NCBI GenBank assembly: GCA_910583885.1
Contig: CAJUAC010000003.1
Coordinates: 32,866-96,865, forward strand
Direction of reading: 5' to 3'
DNA length: 64,000 bases
Source: an uncultured Oscillospiraceae bacterium
GTDB lineage: Bacteria > Bacillota > Clostridia > Oscillospirales > Oscillospiraceae
Of the stretch, positions 44,701-51,898 are shown one piece after another. Each line of letters begins with the position of its first letter. The first letter of the stretch is position 1. A program made the position numbers and the translations under genes. The notes beneath the pieces were generated by a model. It saw nothing but the letters and a program-made list of their open reading frames with translations. It did no database searches and was not told the DNA's origin.

Positions 44701-45109
44701 GCTCGTAGCACAGCCCCAGCTCACACACAGCGGGGAGGTATCCCTGCTCCGCTGCGCCGCTGAAGAGCTCCACTGCCTTCTCCGCATTCTGCTCCGTGCC
44801 AATCCCCTTGATATAGCACATGCCCAGGCTGTACTGGGCGGCAATATGGCCGTCCTCCGCCGCCTTGGAAAACCAGTAGAAGCCCTTCTCCTCATCCTGC
44901 GGCGCACCCTCCTCGCCGCGGCAGTAGTTGTGCGCCAGATGGTAGGCCGCATCCAGATCGCCCTCCTCGGCGGCGGACAGGAGCTCCCGGAAATTGCGCT
45001 GCTTTTTGGCGGATACATCCGCCAGGCTTTGCAGCAGCTCCGGGTTGAAATATACCATCACCGCTTCCTGGTTGTCAGGCAGCAGGGCCTCATTTTGATC
45101 CGCAGTCAT
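41750..45109 (-). CDS. Giant Sel1-like (SLR) repeat protein
   Basis: A 1119-residue protein made almost wholly of about 29 tandem 36-residue Sel1-like repeats (pattern A..LG.CYE.G.GVE.D..KA..LY..AA..G), from about residue 55 to 1090. Repeats fall into three alternating types: TCALGLCYE, QCNLGYCYYQGIGVEEDD and RAQMLLGECYE..YGVEQD, giving a 108-residue higher-order unit. No signal peptide or membrane segment; it starts MTADQNEALLPDNQEAV and should be cytoplasmic. Sel1 repeats form solenoids that bind other proteins. Unusually rich in Cys for a cytoplasmic solenoid. It follows the ROK kinase gene by 37 bases. Partner unknown. Confidence 0.92.
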   Translation of the reverse strand: MTADQNEALLPDNQEAVMVYFNPELLQSLADVSAKKQRNFRELLSAAEEGDLDAAYHLAHNYCRGEEGAPQDEEKGFYWFSKAAEDGHIAAQYSLGMCYIKGIGTEQNAEKAVELFSGAAEQGYLPAVCELGLCYELGHGVEMDKGRAAELYREAAEQDFAPAQCNLGFFYYRGIGVEEDDNEAAMWFAKAAQQGYPRAQVLMGECFENGYGVEQDMEKAIQLYRAAHEQQYDEGTCALGVCYDRGAGVEVDHEKAAQLYQEAAGQGYIRAQYLIAQCYEYGQGVEKDEQKAAELYRQAHEDGYPPATCALGLCYETGCGVEADQDKAAELYRQAAGRGYAPAQCNLGYCYYQGIGVEEDDAQAADWFAQAAEQGYPRALNLLGECYDFGYGVEQDLEKAVKLYAAASEKGYAPGSCALGLCYELGRGVPADKGRAVELYRQAAEAGDVRAQCNLGYCCYQGIGTEMDDNAAADWFAQAAASGYPRAQYLLGQCYELGCGVEKDWARAAELYQAAHEGGHTPATCSLGLCYELGRGVEQDLAQAVALYRRAAEAGDVRAQCNLGYCYYQGIGVEMDDREAVHWFMLAAQKEHARAQQLLGECYENGYGVEQDEKRAVELYQAAHEGGHTPATCALGLCYESGCGVEMDKEKAVALYREAAQKGHVRAQCCLGYCYYQGVGVEEDDAEAVRWFEKAAQSGYPRAQMLLGECCEHGYGVEQDEKRAAELYQASHAQGYLPATCALGVCYEFGDGVEQDQKKAVSLYRQAAEKGNTRAQCCLGYCYYQGIGVEEDDREAVRWFDKAAQSGYPRAQMLLGECYEYGYGVAIDKEKAASFYRQAAERGNARAQCCLGYCYYQGIGLEEDNLQAVHWFEKAAQSGYPRAQMLLGECYEHGYGVGADLGRALSFYRAAHDNGYAGGTCALGLCYELGRGVEADVQEAARLYRQAAEQGNARAQCNLGFFYYHGIAVEEDDGQAAAWFAKAAGQNHPRAQFFLGECYENGFGVAKDWKKAAGLYIQAHEAGYADGTCALGVCYEKGMGVQRDAARAAALYRQAAEKGNARAQYSLGQCYEAGRGVAKDLKKAEQLYQKAAQQDCEEAEEALKRLKGRKRFRFPWQRD

Positions 45110-45146
45110 GTGATCCGCTTCCTTTCTATCTGTTGCGCACAGCGCC

Positions 45147-46091
45147 TCACAGCCCCAGCAGGGCGGCGCCGATCATCCCAGCGTCGTTGCCCAGCTTCGC
45201 CTTGGTCAGCCGGGTGTGGCGGTCAGCCTCCCGGCCAAAGCACTGCTCCAGGATCATCGTTTGCAGGGGCAGGAGCAGATCCTCATCCCGCTCATGGCTG
45301 ACGCCGCCGCCCAGGCTGATGACCTCCGGCTGGAAGATATTGACCAGGTTCGACAGCCCGTTGGCCAGGTAGCCCAGGTAGCGCTCTACCACCGCCTTGG
45401 CTGTCCCGTCGCCCTGGCGCATGGCCGCGAAGGCCGTACGCCCGTCCACCCCCTCCAGGCTGCCCGCCAGGGCCCACAGGGCGGAGCCCCTGTCCGCCTC
45501 CATGGCGGCGCGGGTCTGGCGGATGAGGGCGTTGGCGGAGGCGTATCGCTCCCAGCAGCCCTGGCGGCCGCAGGTACACGGCTCCCCGCCGTGGACGATA
45601 ACCATGTGGCCGCCCTCGCCTGCGCAGCCGTTGATGCCGGCGTGGATTTTGCCGTGGAGGATAATGCCCGTGCCGATCCCCGTCCCCAGTGTGACCAGGA
45701 TCAGGCTCTCAATACGCTTGTCCTCGTAGTGGTAGAACTCCCCCAGGGCCGCGCAGTCCGCGTCATTGCCCAGGTGGACCGGCACCTCCCAATGTCTGTG
45801 GAACATCTCCGCCACCGGCATAGAGCGGATGGGAATATTCACCGTCTTGATGACCACGCCCCGCCGGTCGTCTACCGGGCCGGGGAACCCCATGCCCACC
45901 GAGGCCACCTGGCTGCGTGGGATCTGGTTCTCCTCCACCAGGGCAATGGCCATGCCGGCCAGGGTCTCCCCCATCTGTTCCATGGATGTAAAGTGCAGGG
46001 GGACCTTCTTGGTGGCGGTGATCTGGTAGTGCTCGTCCACCAGCCCGGCCTTGAGGTTGGTCCCACCCACGTCAATTCCGATATAGTACAT
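45147..46091 (-). CDS. glcK: ROK-family glucokinase
   Basis: A 314-residue ROK kinase. The N-terminal phosphate loop is GIDVGGTNLKAG, the catalytic aspartate is in GNDADCAALGE, and the zinc-binding CTCGRQGCWE motif is intact. It most likely phosphorylates glucose in the cytoplasm, although other hexoses are possible. Ribosome site GGAGG. Only 17 bases separate it from hprK upstream, so carbon-control and sugar kinase are co-transcribed. Confidence 0.92.
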   Translation of the reverse strand: MYYIGIDVGGTNLKAGLVDEHYQITATKKVPLHFTSMEQMGETLAGMAIALVEENQIPRSQVASVGMGFPGPVDDRRGVVIKTVNIPIRSMPVAEMFHRHWEVPVHLGNDADCAALGEFYHYEDKRIESLILVTLGTGIGTGIILHGKIHAGINGCAGEGGHMVIVHGGEPCTCGRQGCWERYASANALIRQTRAAMEADRGSALWALAGSLEGVDGRTAFAAMRQGDGTAKAVVERYLGYLANGLSNLVNIFQPEVISLGGGVSHERDEDLLLPLQTMILEQCFGREADRHTRLTKAKLGNDAGMIGAALLGL

Positions 46092-46108
46092 CGTATGTCC
46101 TGCCTCCC

Positions 46109-47050
46109 TCAGCCGCCCATGGCGTGGCGTTCCAGCTCGTCAGCCAGCTGCTGGGCGGCGTTAAAGCCATATTTTTTACAGCGGTTGTTCATGGCGGCTA
46201 CCTCCACAATCGTGGCCAGGTTCCGCCCTGGCTGAACGGGGATGGTGACAATGGGGATCTCGACACCCAGGATGTTCACCCGCTCCTCGTCCAGGCCGAA
46301 GCGGTCATAGAACTTGTCCTCCCGCCACCGCTCCAGGTGTACCACCAGATCCACCTGGGTTTCCGGCTTGACGGCGCTCATGCCCAGCAGCTGCTGGACG
46401 TTGACTACGCCGATGCCCCGCAGCTCGATGTAATGCTGGATCAGCTCCGGGGCCTTGCCCAGCAGCTGGTCCGCCTCCCGGCGGATGTCCACCGCATCGT
46501 CCGCCACCAGCCGGTGGCCGCGCTTGACCAGCTCAATGGCTGTCTCACTTTTCCCCACACCGCTGTCGCCGGTGATCAGCACGCCCTCGCCGTAGATATC
46601 CAGCAGCCCCCCGTGGCGGGTGATGGTGGGGGCCAGGGCCTGGGTCAGGTACTCAATCACCTTGGTGGTAAACACCACCGTGGTGTCCGCCGTGTGGAGC
46701 AGGGTGCGCTGGTGCTTGCGGGCCTGGGTCAGGCACTCCGGATAGATATCCAGATCCCGGGAGACCACCAGGGCCGGGAGGTCATAATCAAACAGCTTGG
46801 AGAAGCTCCGGGAGCGCTGCTCAGGATCCATGCTCTCCAGCATCTTCGTCTCCGCCATCCCGATTACCTGTAAACGGCGCTCGTCAAAATACTCAAAGTA
46901 GCCCACCAGCTGCAAGCCTGGGCGGTTGACATCCTTGATGCCCACCAGGGCCGTCTCGAAATCAGCGCCCTTGTTGACCACTGCCAGATCCAGGTGGTCC
47001 ACCAGATCGCAGATTTTGACGCCGCCCTTCATTTCGTCTTGTTGTATCAT
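46109..47050 (-). CDS. hprK: HPr kinase/phosphorylase
   Basis: A 313-residue HprK that phosphorylates or dephosphorylates HPr on serine to set carbon catabolite control. Walker A GDSGVGKS is at residues 161-168, the catalytic H146 lies in TRHGGLLD, and the C-terminal signature is RGIGVVNVQQLLG. The ATG at 47050 follows GGAGGAGAG; an upstream in-frame ATG is inside the promoter region. Expressed from 47103-47131, divergent from rpmB. Confidence 0.97.
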   Translation of the reverse strand: MIQQDEMKGGVKICDLVDHLDLAVVNKGADFETALVGIKDVNRPGLQLVGYFEYFDERRLQVIGMAETKMLESMDPEQRSRSFSKLFDYDLPALVVSRDLDIYPECLTQARKHQRTLLHTADTTVVFTTKVIEYLTQALAPTITRHGGLLDIYGEGVLITGDSGVGKSETAIELVKRGHRLVADDAVDIRREADQLLGKAPELIQHYIELRGIGVVNVQQLLGMSAVKPETQVDLVVHLERWREDKFYDRFGLDEERVNILGVEIPIVTIPVQPGRNLATIVEVAAMNNRCKKYGFNAAQQLADELERHAMGG

Positions 47051-47102
47051 ACAGCTCTCCTCCGTTCCGCCACAGCCCCACGGACGCGGCCTGATGCCTC
47101 CT

Positions 47103-47131
47103 ATTATAGTATAAATGGGTTCTCTTGACAA
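47103..47131 (-). promoter_or_regulatory. SigmaA promoter of hprK
   Basis: Minus-strand TTGTCA (47126-47131), 17-base spacer, TATAAT (47103-47108). Confidence 0.88.
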
Positions 47132-47167
47132 GAGAGCAAAAAGTTTTGAAGAATTGTAAATTTCCGC

Positions 47168-47196
47168 TTGCAATTTGTGTCAAACTCTGTTATTAT
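47168..47196 (+). promoter_or_regulatory. SigmaA promoter of rpmB
   Basis: TTGCAA (47168-47173), 17-base spacer, TATTAT (47191-47196), about 50 bases ahead of the rpmB ribosome site. Confidence 0.78.
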
Positions 47197-47253
47197 ATCA
47201 AACGGTGCATTCACACCCGTTTTGTATTTTAGAACAGCAAGGAGGTGCAACGG

Positions 47254-47442
47254 ATGGCTAAATGTCAATTCTGTGACAAGGGTGTTACCTTCGGGATCCA
47301 GGTGTCCCACTCCCACAGGCGCTCCAACCGTATGTGGAAACCCAATGTCAAGCGTGTAAAGGCAATCGTGGACGGTACCCCTCGCCATGTCTATGTTTGT
47401 ACCCGCTGCCTGCGTTCCGGCAAAGTCACCAGAGCTGTCTGA
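47254..47442 (+). CDS. rpmB: Ribosomal protein L28
   Basis: A 62-residue L28 of the 50S subunit. It carries the two CxxC pairs of the zinc-binding form, CQFCDKG and CTRCLRSGK, and the SHSHRRSNRMWKPN signature. The ATG at 47254 follows AAGGAGGTG; a codon 9 bases upstream falls within that ribosome site. Transcribed alone and ended by the terminator at 47453-47485. Confidence 0.98.
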   Translation: MAKCQFCDKGVTFGIQVSHSHRRSNRMWKPNVKRVKAIVDGTPRHVYVCTRCLRSGKVTRAV

Positions 47443-47452
47443 CATATGAAAC

Positions 47453-47485
47453 CGCCTGCCGGGATTCCCGGCGGGCAGTTTTTTT
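47453..47485 (+). terminator. Terminator of rpmB
   Basis: A 10-bp stem GCCTGCCGGG/CCCGGCGGGC with loop ATT, followed by seven T at 47479-47485. Confidence 0.94.
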
Positions 47486-47547
47486 ACCCTTTTGAGGCAC
47501 AGGGATGTGGTTGGCACACGCCGGCCCCATCCCTGTGCCTTACTGCC

Positions 47548-48405
47548 TCAGAGCTCCATGATGTTCATGACTGCCCGCTCCACGCACAGGGTGCTTGGGG
47601 CTTCCAGCACCAGGGACAGCTCCGCCTCGCCCCCGCAGCCCATGCGGGGGTGCAATACGGCGGCAAACTGTAGTGTCTGGGGCCGGTTCGCGCAGCGTTC
47701 TATGGTGAAATGCAGGGGCAGTGGCTCCGTAAACACGCCGCAGGGGGCCTGCCTGAGAAGGATGGCCCCTGTCTCTTCTGTTGAGCGTGCTGCCCGGACA
47801 GTCAGTGTGTACTGGACCACATAGGACTTTTGCGGATCCAACTGGATCTGGCTGGGGGACTGTTCCTCCCATCGCAGGCTATCCCCCCGCCGGACCATCT
47901 GCCGCCAGGGCAGGCGGCAGTCCCGGTTCCAAGCCAGCCCCGTCCGCTGGCCCGCCAGCTGGAGGACGCCCCGTTGGCAGGGCGGCGGGCAGGACGGAGG
48001 GCAGGGATCCGGCTCACAGGGCGGCGGGCAGGACGGGGGACAAGGATCCGGCTCACAGGGTGGCGGGCAGGGCGGGGGGCAGGGATCCGGCTCACAGGGT
48101 GGCGGGCAGGGCGGGGGTGGGTACGCCTCCAGCGCCCTGTCCAGCTTGTTCTTCAGCAACATCTGGTTCTGCGTCACCGCTTCCAACAGGGTGGTGACGC
48201 TTTTGTTTACTGCCAGCACCTCCTGCGGCCCTGCACAGGGCTTCCTGCCCGGCAGGGTGCCGAGGATGTATTGCAGCTTCTCTCCTTCCGCATTGAGGAT
48301 GTGGCTCAGAGCAAGCTCTTCCATGGCGATGGACGCGATAATCATCGTTAGGGCTTCCTCCCGCGTCAGATCCGCCCCACCGGGCGGAAAGGAAGGCATA
48401 GACAT
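47548..48405 (-). CDS. Cys/Pro-rich repeat protein with exosporium-type N-terminal domain
   Basis: A 285-residue protein. Residues about 10-85 (TREEALTMIIASIAMEELAL, then SHILNAEGEKLQYILGTLPG) match the N-terminal domain seen in clostridial collagen-like surface or spore proteins. Residues about 95-150 are 3.5 copies of a 13-residue CPPPCEPDPCPPS-type unit. A C-terminal beta-rich domain of about 130 residues (LTVRAARSTEETGAILL) resembles BclA-like trimer heads. The ATG at 48405 follows GGAG. Spore coat or exosporium location is inferred from family resemblance. Confidence 0.78.
   Translation of the reverse strand: MSMPSFPPGGADLTREEALTMIIASIAMEELALSHILNAEGEKLQYILGTLPGRKPCAGPQEVLAVNKSVTTLLEAVTQNQMLLKNKLDRALEAYPPPPCPPPCEPDPCPPPCPPPCEPDPCPPSCPPPCEPDPCPPSCPPPCQRGVLQLAGQRTGLAWNRDCRLPWRQMVRRGDSLRWEEQSPSQIQLDPQKSYVVQYTLTVRAARSTEETGAILLRQAPCGVFTEPLPLHFTIERCANRPQTLQFAAVLHPRMGCGGEAELSLVLEAPSTLCVERAVMNIMEL
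47985..48120 (-). repeat. 39-bp tandem repeat inside the Cys/Pro-rich gene
   Basis: About 3.5 copies of a 39-base unit encoding CPPPCEPDPCPPS, with few differences between copies. Such in-frame repeats tend to vary in copy number between strains. Confidence 0.8.
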
Positions 48406-48547
48406 ATTGAAAACTCCATAACGCCGTCCCAGCCTGGGCTGGGGCGGGGGATGTGCGGCAGGATTTCCACGCCGCCATACCAGCCTATGCCGGATAGGGC
48501 CGCCCGGTTCCCCTGGAACCTGCCGGCCGGCGGGCGCATAGGATACC

Positions 48548-48742
48548 TTGGATGCCATGCCGGGCCTCAGCGGCCCTCCCGCCACGGCCAGCGAGAGCGC
48601 CCGCAGCCTGCTGGAGGCCTCCGTGCAGAACCAGCTCTTTTTGAAAGCAACCATGCAGGGCGCATTGGATGCCTCCATCATGCGGGCCCCACCGGTGCTG
48701 ACAGGGCCGCCGGTGGGGACAACGACGCAGGGGCCTCCCTGA
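48548..48742 (+). pseudogene. Fragment related to the exosporium-type domain
   Basis: A 64-codon plus-strand frame, with TTG as its only start. It contains LLEASVQNQLFLKATMQGAL, which resembles LLEAVTQNQMLLKNKLDRAL of the divergent neighbour gene at 47548-48405. It then reads TGPPVGTTTQGPP, a collagen-like tail. No ribosome site is evident. It looks like the remnant of a paralogous collagen-like gene. The rest of 48406-48904 holds nothing else I can support. Confidence 0.45.
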
Positions 48743-48904
48743 CCATCATCCGGTTGGCCTAGCCGGGCATACTGCGCGAACCGGTGGATGGCTCCGAATC
48801 AGAAACAGAAGATATCTAAGGCGCAGGGCATAGCCGGGATACCAGCTCCCGCCGGCCCCCGCCGGCGGGAGCAACATCATGACAACTCAAAAGGAGGCCC
48901 CTCT

Positions 48905-49990
48905 ATGATAAACATCAGCCTGTGCATGATTGTAAAAAATGAGGAGGATGTGCTGGAGCGCTGTTTGAAGAGCGCAGCTGGCTTAGTGGACGAGGTGATT
49001 ATCGTGGACACCGGTTCCACTGACCGCACCCGGGAGATTGCCGCCCGCTTTACCAACAAAATCTATGACTTCCCCTGGCGGGACGACTTCGCCGCCGCCA
49101 GGAACGAGTCCTTCTCCCACGCATCCATGGACTATTGCATGTGGCTGGACGCGGACGACGTGCTTCTGGAGGCGGACCAGGCCGCATTCCTGTCCATGAA
49201 GGAGACCCTGGATCCCGCTGTCTCGGTGGTGATGGCCCCCTATCATACCGGCTTTGACCAGGACGGACATGTCACCTTCTCCTACTACCGGGAACGGCTC
49301 ATCAAAAACCGGGCCGGGATGCGCTGGGCGGGGGCGGTACACGAGGCAATCACGCCGGTTGGGCAGATTTTCTACGCGGACTTCGCCGTCACCCACCGCA
49401 AGACCCGCCCCTCGGATCCGGACCGGAACCTGCGGATCTATCAGGCGCAGCTGGCCGCAGGGAAGGTACTGGAGCCCCGGCAGCAATTTTACTATGGCCG
49501 GGAGCTCTACTACCACAACCAGTGGGAGGAGGCCCTGTCGGTCTTTGAACAGTTCCTATCAGATGGGCGGGGCTGGGTGGAGAACAACATCGACGCCTGC
49601 TGCCTCTGCGCCTACTGCCGTGAGCAGATGGGCCAGCCCGAGGCGGCCCTGGCCGCACTCCTGCGCACATTCACCTATGACCGGCCCCGGGCGGAGGCCT
49701 GCTGCGAAATAGGGCGCTGGTTCTTCCAGAAAGAGCAGTACAGCCAGGCCGCCTATTGGTACGCCCTGGCCCTGACCTGCCCCCGGGATGACCGGCGGGG
49801 CGGCTTCGTCTCCCCGGACTGCTATGGCTACCTCCCCTGTATCCAGCTGTGCGTCTGCTACAGCCGCCTGGGCGACCAGAAGCGGGCGGAGTCCTTCAAT
49901 GAGCTGGCAGCAGCCTGTCAGCCGGACAGCCCGGCGGTCCTCCGGAACCGGGCGTGGTTCCGCTCCCTACAGGGCGAGAGCCCCGCTTGA
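48905..49990 (+). CDS. Family 2 glycosyltransferase with TPR-like C-terminus
   Basis: A 361-residue protein. The N-terminal GT-A fold shows SLCMIVKNEEDVLERCL, VDTGSTDRTREIA, and the metal-binding MWLDADD near residue 82. The C-terminal half has TPR-like helices (YYGRELYYHNQWEEALSVFE). This SunS/GT2-TPR type often glycosylates peptides or surface polymers. Ribosome site AAAAGGAGG. It stands next to the exosporium-like genes, so glycosylation of a spore surface protein is a reasonable guess. Acceptor unknown. Confidence 0.88.
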   Translation: MINISLCMIVKNEEDVLERCLKSAAGLVDEVIIVDTGSTDRTREIAARFTNKIYDFPWRDDFAAARNESFSHASMDYCMWLDADDVLLEADQAAFLSMKETLDPAVSVVMAPYHTGFDQDGHVTFSYYRERLIKNRAGMRWAGAVHEAITPVGQIFYADFAVTHRKTRPSDPDRNLRIYQAQLAAGKVLEPRQQFYYGRELYYHNQWEEALSVFEQFLSDGRGWVENNIDACCLCAYCREQMGQPEAALAALLRTFTYDRPRAEACCEIGRWFFQKEQYSQAAYWYALALTCPRDDRRGGFVSPDCYGYLPCIQLCVCYSRLGDQKRAESFNELAAACQPDSPAVLRNRAWFRSLQGESPA

Positions 49991-50131
49991 CCCAGGCCGG
50001 GGCCGGAGAGGGCAAAGTTTACTATTTCCTTAAGTTTCACCACGCTGTCTTGACGCTGGATGGATCCCTACGGTATAGTATGTCCAAGATCTTCCAGGAG
50101 GGACGCCTGGATTGAAAAGGGGGAACGGCAT

Positions 50132-50680
50132 ATGGAAAAGGAACGGCGTGTCATAACCATCCCCAACCTGCTCTCTGCATTCCGCATCCTGCTGGTGCCG
50201 GTGATCGCGTGGCTATACTGCGGTAAGGGGGATTACCCGCTTACCGCAGGGGTGCTCCTGCTGTCAGGGGCTACGGATATTGTGGACGGCCTTATCGCCC
50301 GGCGCTTCCATATGGTCAGTGATTTGGGGAAGGTGCTGGATCCGGTGGCGGACAAGCTGACCCAGGCGGTGGCGCTGGGCTGCCTGCTGACCAGGTTCCC
50401 GGCGGTCTGGTGGCTGCTGGCGGTGCTGGTCGGCAAGGAAGTGCTGATGGCAGCCATGGGGATCTTCGTCATCCGGCGCACCGGCGAGGTTTACAGTGCG
50501 GCATGGCACGGGAAGCTGGCCACCTGCATCCTCTATGCGGTCATTTTCACACACATCGTCTGGTTTGATATCCCGGCAGGGATCTCCGGCTGCCTGGCCG
50601 CAGCGGGGACAGCGGGGATGCTGCTGTCCCTGGCGATGTATGCCGCCCAGAACCTCCGGCGGCTGCGCGGCAGCGTATAA
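50132..50680 (+). CDS. pgsA: CDP-alcohol phosphatidyltransferase (PgsA type)
   Basis: A 182-residue membrane enzyme that makes phosphatidylglycerol phosphate from CDP-diacylglycerol and glycerol-3-phosphate. The CDP-alcohol signature D-G-x2-A-R-x8-G-x3-D-x3-D is complete in DGLIARRF and DLGKVLDPVADK. Four to six membrane segments. The ATG at 50132 follows AAAGGGGGAA; an upstream in-frame ATG lies in the leader. Followed by a bidirectional stem-loop. Confidence 0.92.
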   Translation: MEKERRVITIPNLLSAFRILLVPVIAWLYCGKGDYPLTAGVLLLSGATDIVDGLIARRFHMVSDLGKVLDPVADKLTQAVALGCLLTRFPAVWWLLAVLVGKEVLMAAMGIFVIRRTGEVYSAAWHGKLATCILYAVIFTHIVWFDIPAGISGCLAAAGTAGMLLSLAMYAAQNLRRLRGSV

Positions 50681-50696
50681 ACTGGGGGATGATAGG

Positions 50697-50727
50697 GGAT
50701 GCCGCAGGCGGCCAGCCTGCGGCATCC
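50697..50727. terminator. Convergent stem-loop pgsA / DUF3810 gene
   Basis: A perfect 13-bp stem GGATGCCGCAGGC/GCCTGCGGCATCC around a 5-base loop, between two convergent genes. T tracts are short. Confidence 0.75.
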
Positions 50728-50737
50728 ACTATTGCTC

Positions 50738-51817
50738 TCAGTAGTACGCCACCAGCAGGTCCACCACCGTACCGTAGCTCTGGATCCCGTCTGACTGCCC
50801 ATAGGATTTCAGGGCGTTGTCATAGATGGCCTTGCTGACCGTGGCGGTCATCCCCTCAAACTGGCTCCAGTAGGCGCTGTGGTAGCGGAGGTCCGCCAGC
50901 ACAACCTCCGGCAATGTGGCATAGATATCCGCCCACCGGTCCCGGTCCGCCCGGTACAGGGCATTGGATAGATGGATAAACCCCATCAGGTAGCCGGAAT
51001 ACTGGTAGGCCGGCTCGTCGGAGGAGGTTGCGGCGGCGATGGCCAGGAAGTTGCACTCCTGCTCCGAGGCGATCCCCCGCTGGTGGGCCAGCTCGTGGGC
51101 GATATTAGCTGGCAGCAGGCAGGCGGGGCTGTCCACGTTCAAGTTGGATTCCCCCGTGTAGGGGCTGTAAAAGCCGGTGAAATTCATGGCGCTGAAGAGG
51201 CGGGAAAAGACCATCCGCTTAGGGATCCGATCTGTCCGGGCCAGGAAGGGGAACTCCTGGGAGATGTTTTGATAAATGCGGGGGCTGGCCTGGAAAATTT
51301 CCTCCCTAGGCACCGCAAATACGCCCTCCCCGTCCCGGGCTACCAGCTCCGATACCTCTGCCAGCTGCCGGGAAAAATAGCCCGCTGTCCGCTCCAGGCT
51401 CTCCACCGTCACCGGCTGGGCGTAGATCCCACTCTTTTCCTGGAAGCCGTCGGCGTAGTAGTTCACGCCCCATGCCACGCAGTAGAACCCGTAGGCGGTC
51501 AAAAACAGGCAGGTCAGGCCCAACAGGCCGCCGTAGGCGGTATGGGCGCGGCCCTCCCGCCGGGCCAGCAGGCGGCGGCAGAGCAGAACCACCCAGGCCG
51601 CTGCCGCCAGGATAAACGCCACATAGAACCACTCCACCACCGAGAAGGGGAACAGGTACCACAGCTGGGCGTAGCCGTCCTTGAGCCGCTGGGTGACGCC
51701 GGAGACGGCATTGGCCGCCCCCCGGCTGCTGATGCCGTACCAGTAGATAGCGAACAGCGCCAGCACCCCCAGCGCCCAGATATGTACCCGCCTATGCCGC
51801 CTAAAAAATGCCCCCAT
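50738..51817 (-). CDS. DUF3810-type membrane metalloprotease-like protein
   Basis: A 359-residue protein with three N-terminal membrane segments (about 12-30, 60-85, 95-120) and a large extracytoplasmic domain containing HELAHQRG, an HExxH zinc motif, then the second part EQECNFLA, whose Glu could complete the site. This is the DUF3810 family, thought to be membrane-bound zinc peptidases; no substrate is known. The ATG at 51817 follows CGGGGGAG. Confidence 0.85.
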   Translation of the reverse strand: MGAFFRRHRRVHIWALGVLALFAIYWYGISSRGAANAVSGVTQRLKDGYAQLWYLFPFSVVEWFYVAFILAAAAWVVLLCRRLLARREGRAHTAYGGLLGLTCLFLTAYGFYCVAWGVNYYADGFQEKSGIYAQPVTVESLERTAGYFSRQLAEVSELVARDGEGVFAVPREEIFQASPRIYQNISQEFPFLARTDRIPKRMVFSRLFSAMNFTGFYSPYTGESNLNVDSPACLLPANIAHELAHQRGIASEQECNFLAIAAATSSDEPAYQYSGYLMGFIHLSNALYRADRDRWADIYATLPEVVLADLRYHSAYWSQFEGMTATVSKAIYDNALKSYGQSDGIQSYGTVVDLLVAYY

Positions 51818-51898
51818 AGAAGCTCCCCCGTTTCTCTTGCGTTCCTTTATAGTATAACCTCCTGGCAAGGGACTGCCAAGAGGTTATACTTTCCATTG

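Noticed and set aside
41750..45109. CRISPR-like repeated DNA
   Set aside because: The 108-base periodicity is coding Sel1 repeats without spacers; no CRISPR array or cas gene is in the window.
47985..48120. Satellite or integron repeat
   Set aside because: The 39-bp unit is in frame and encodes a Cys/Pro repeat.
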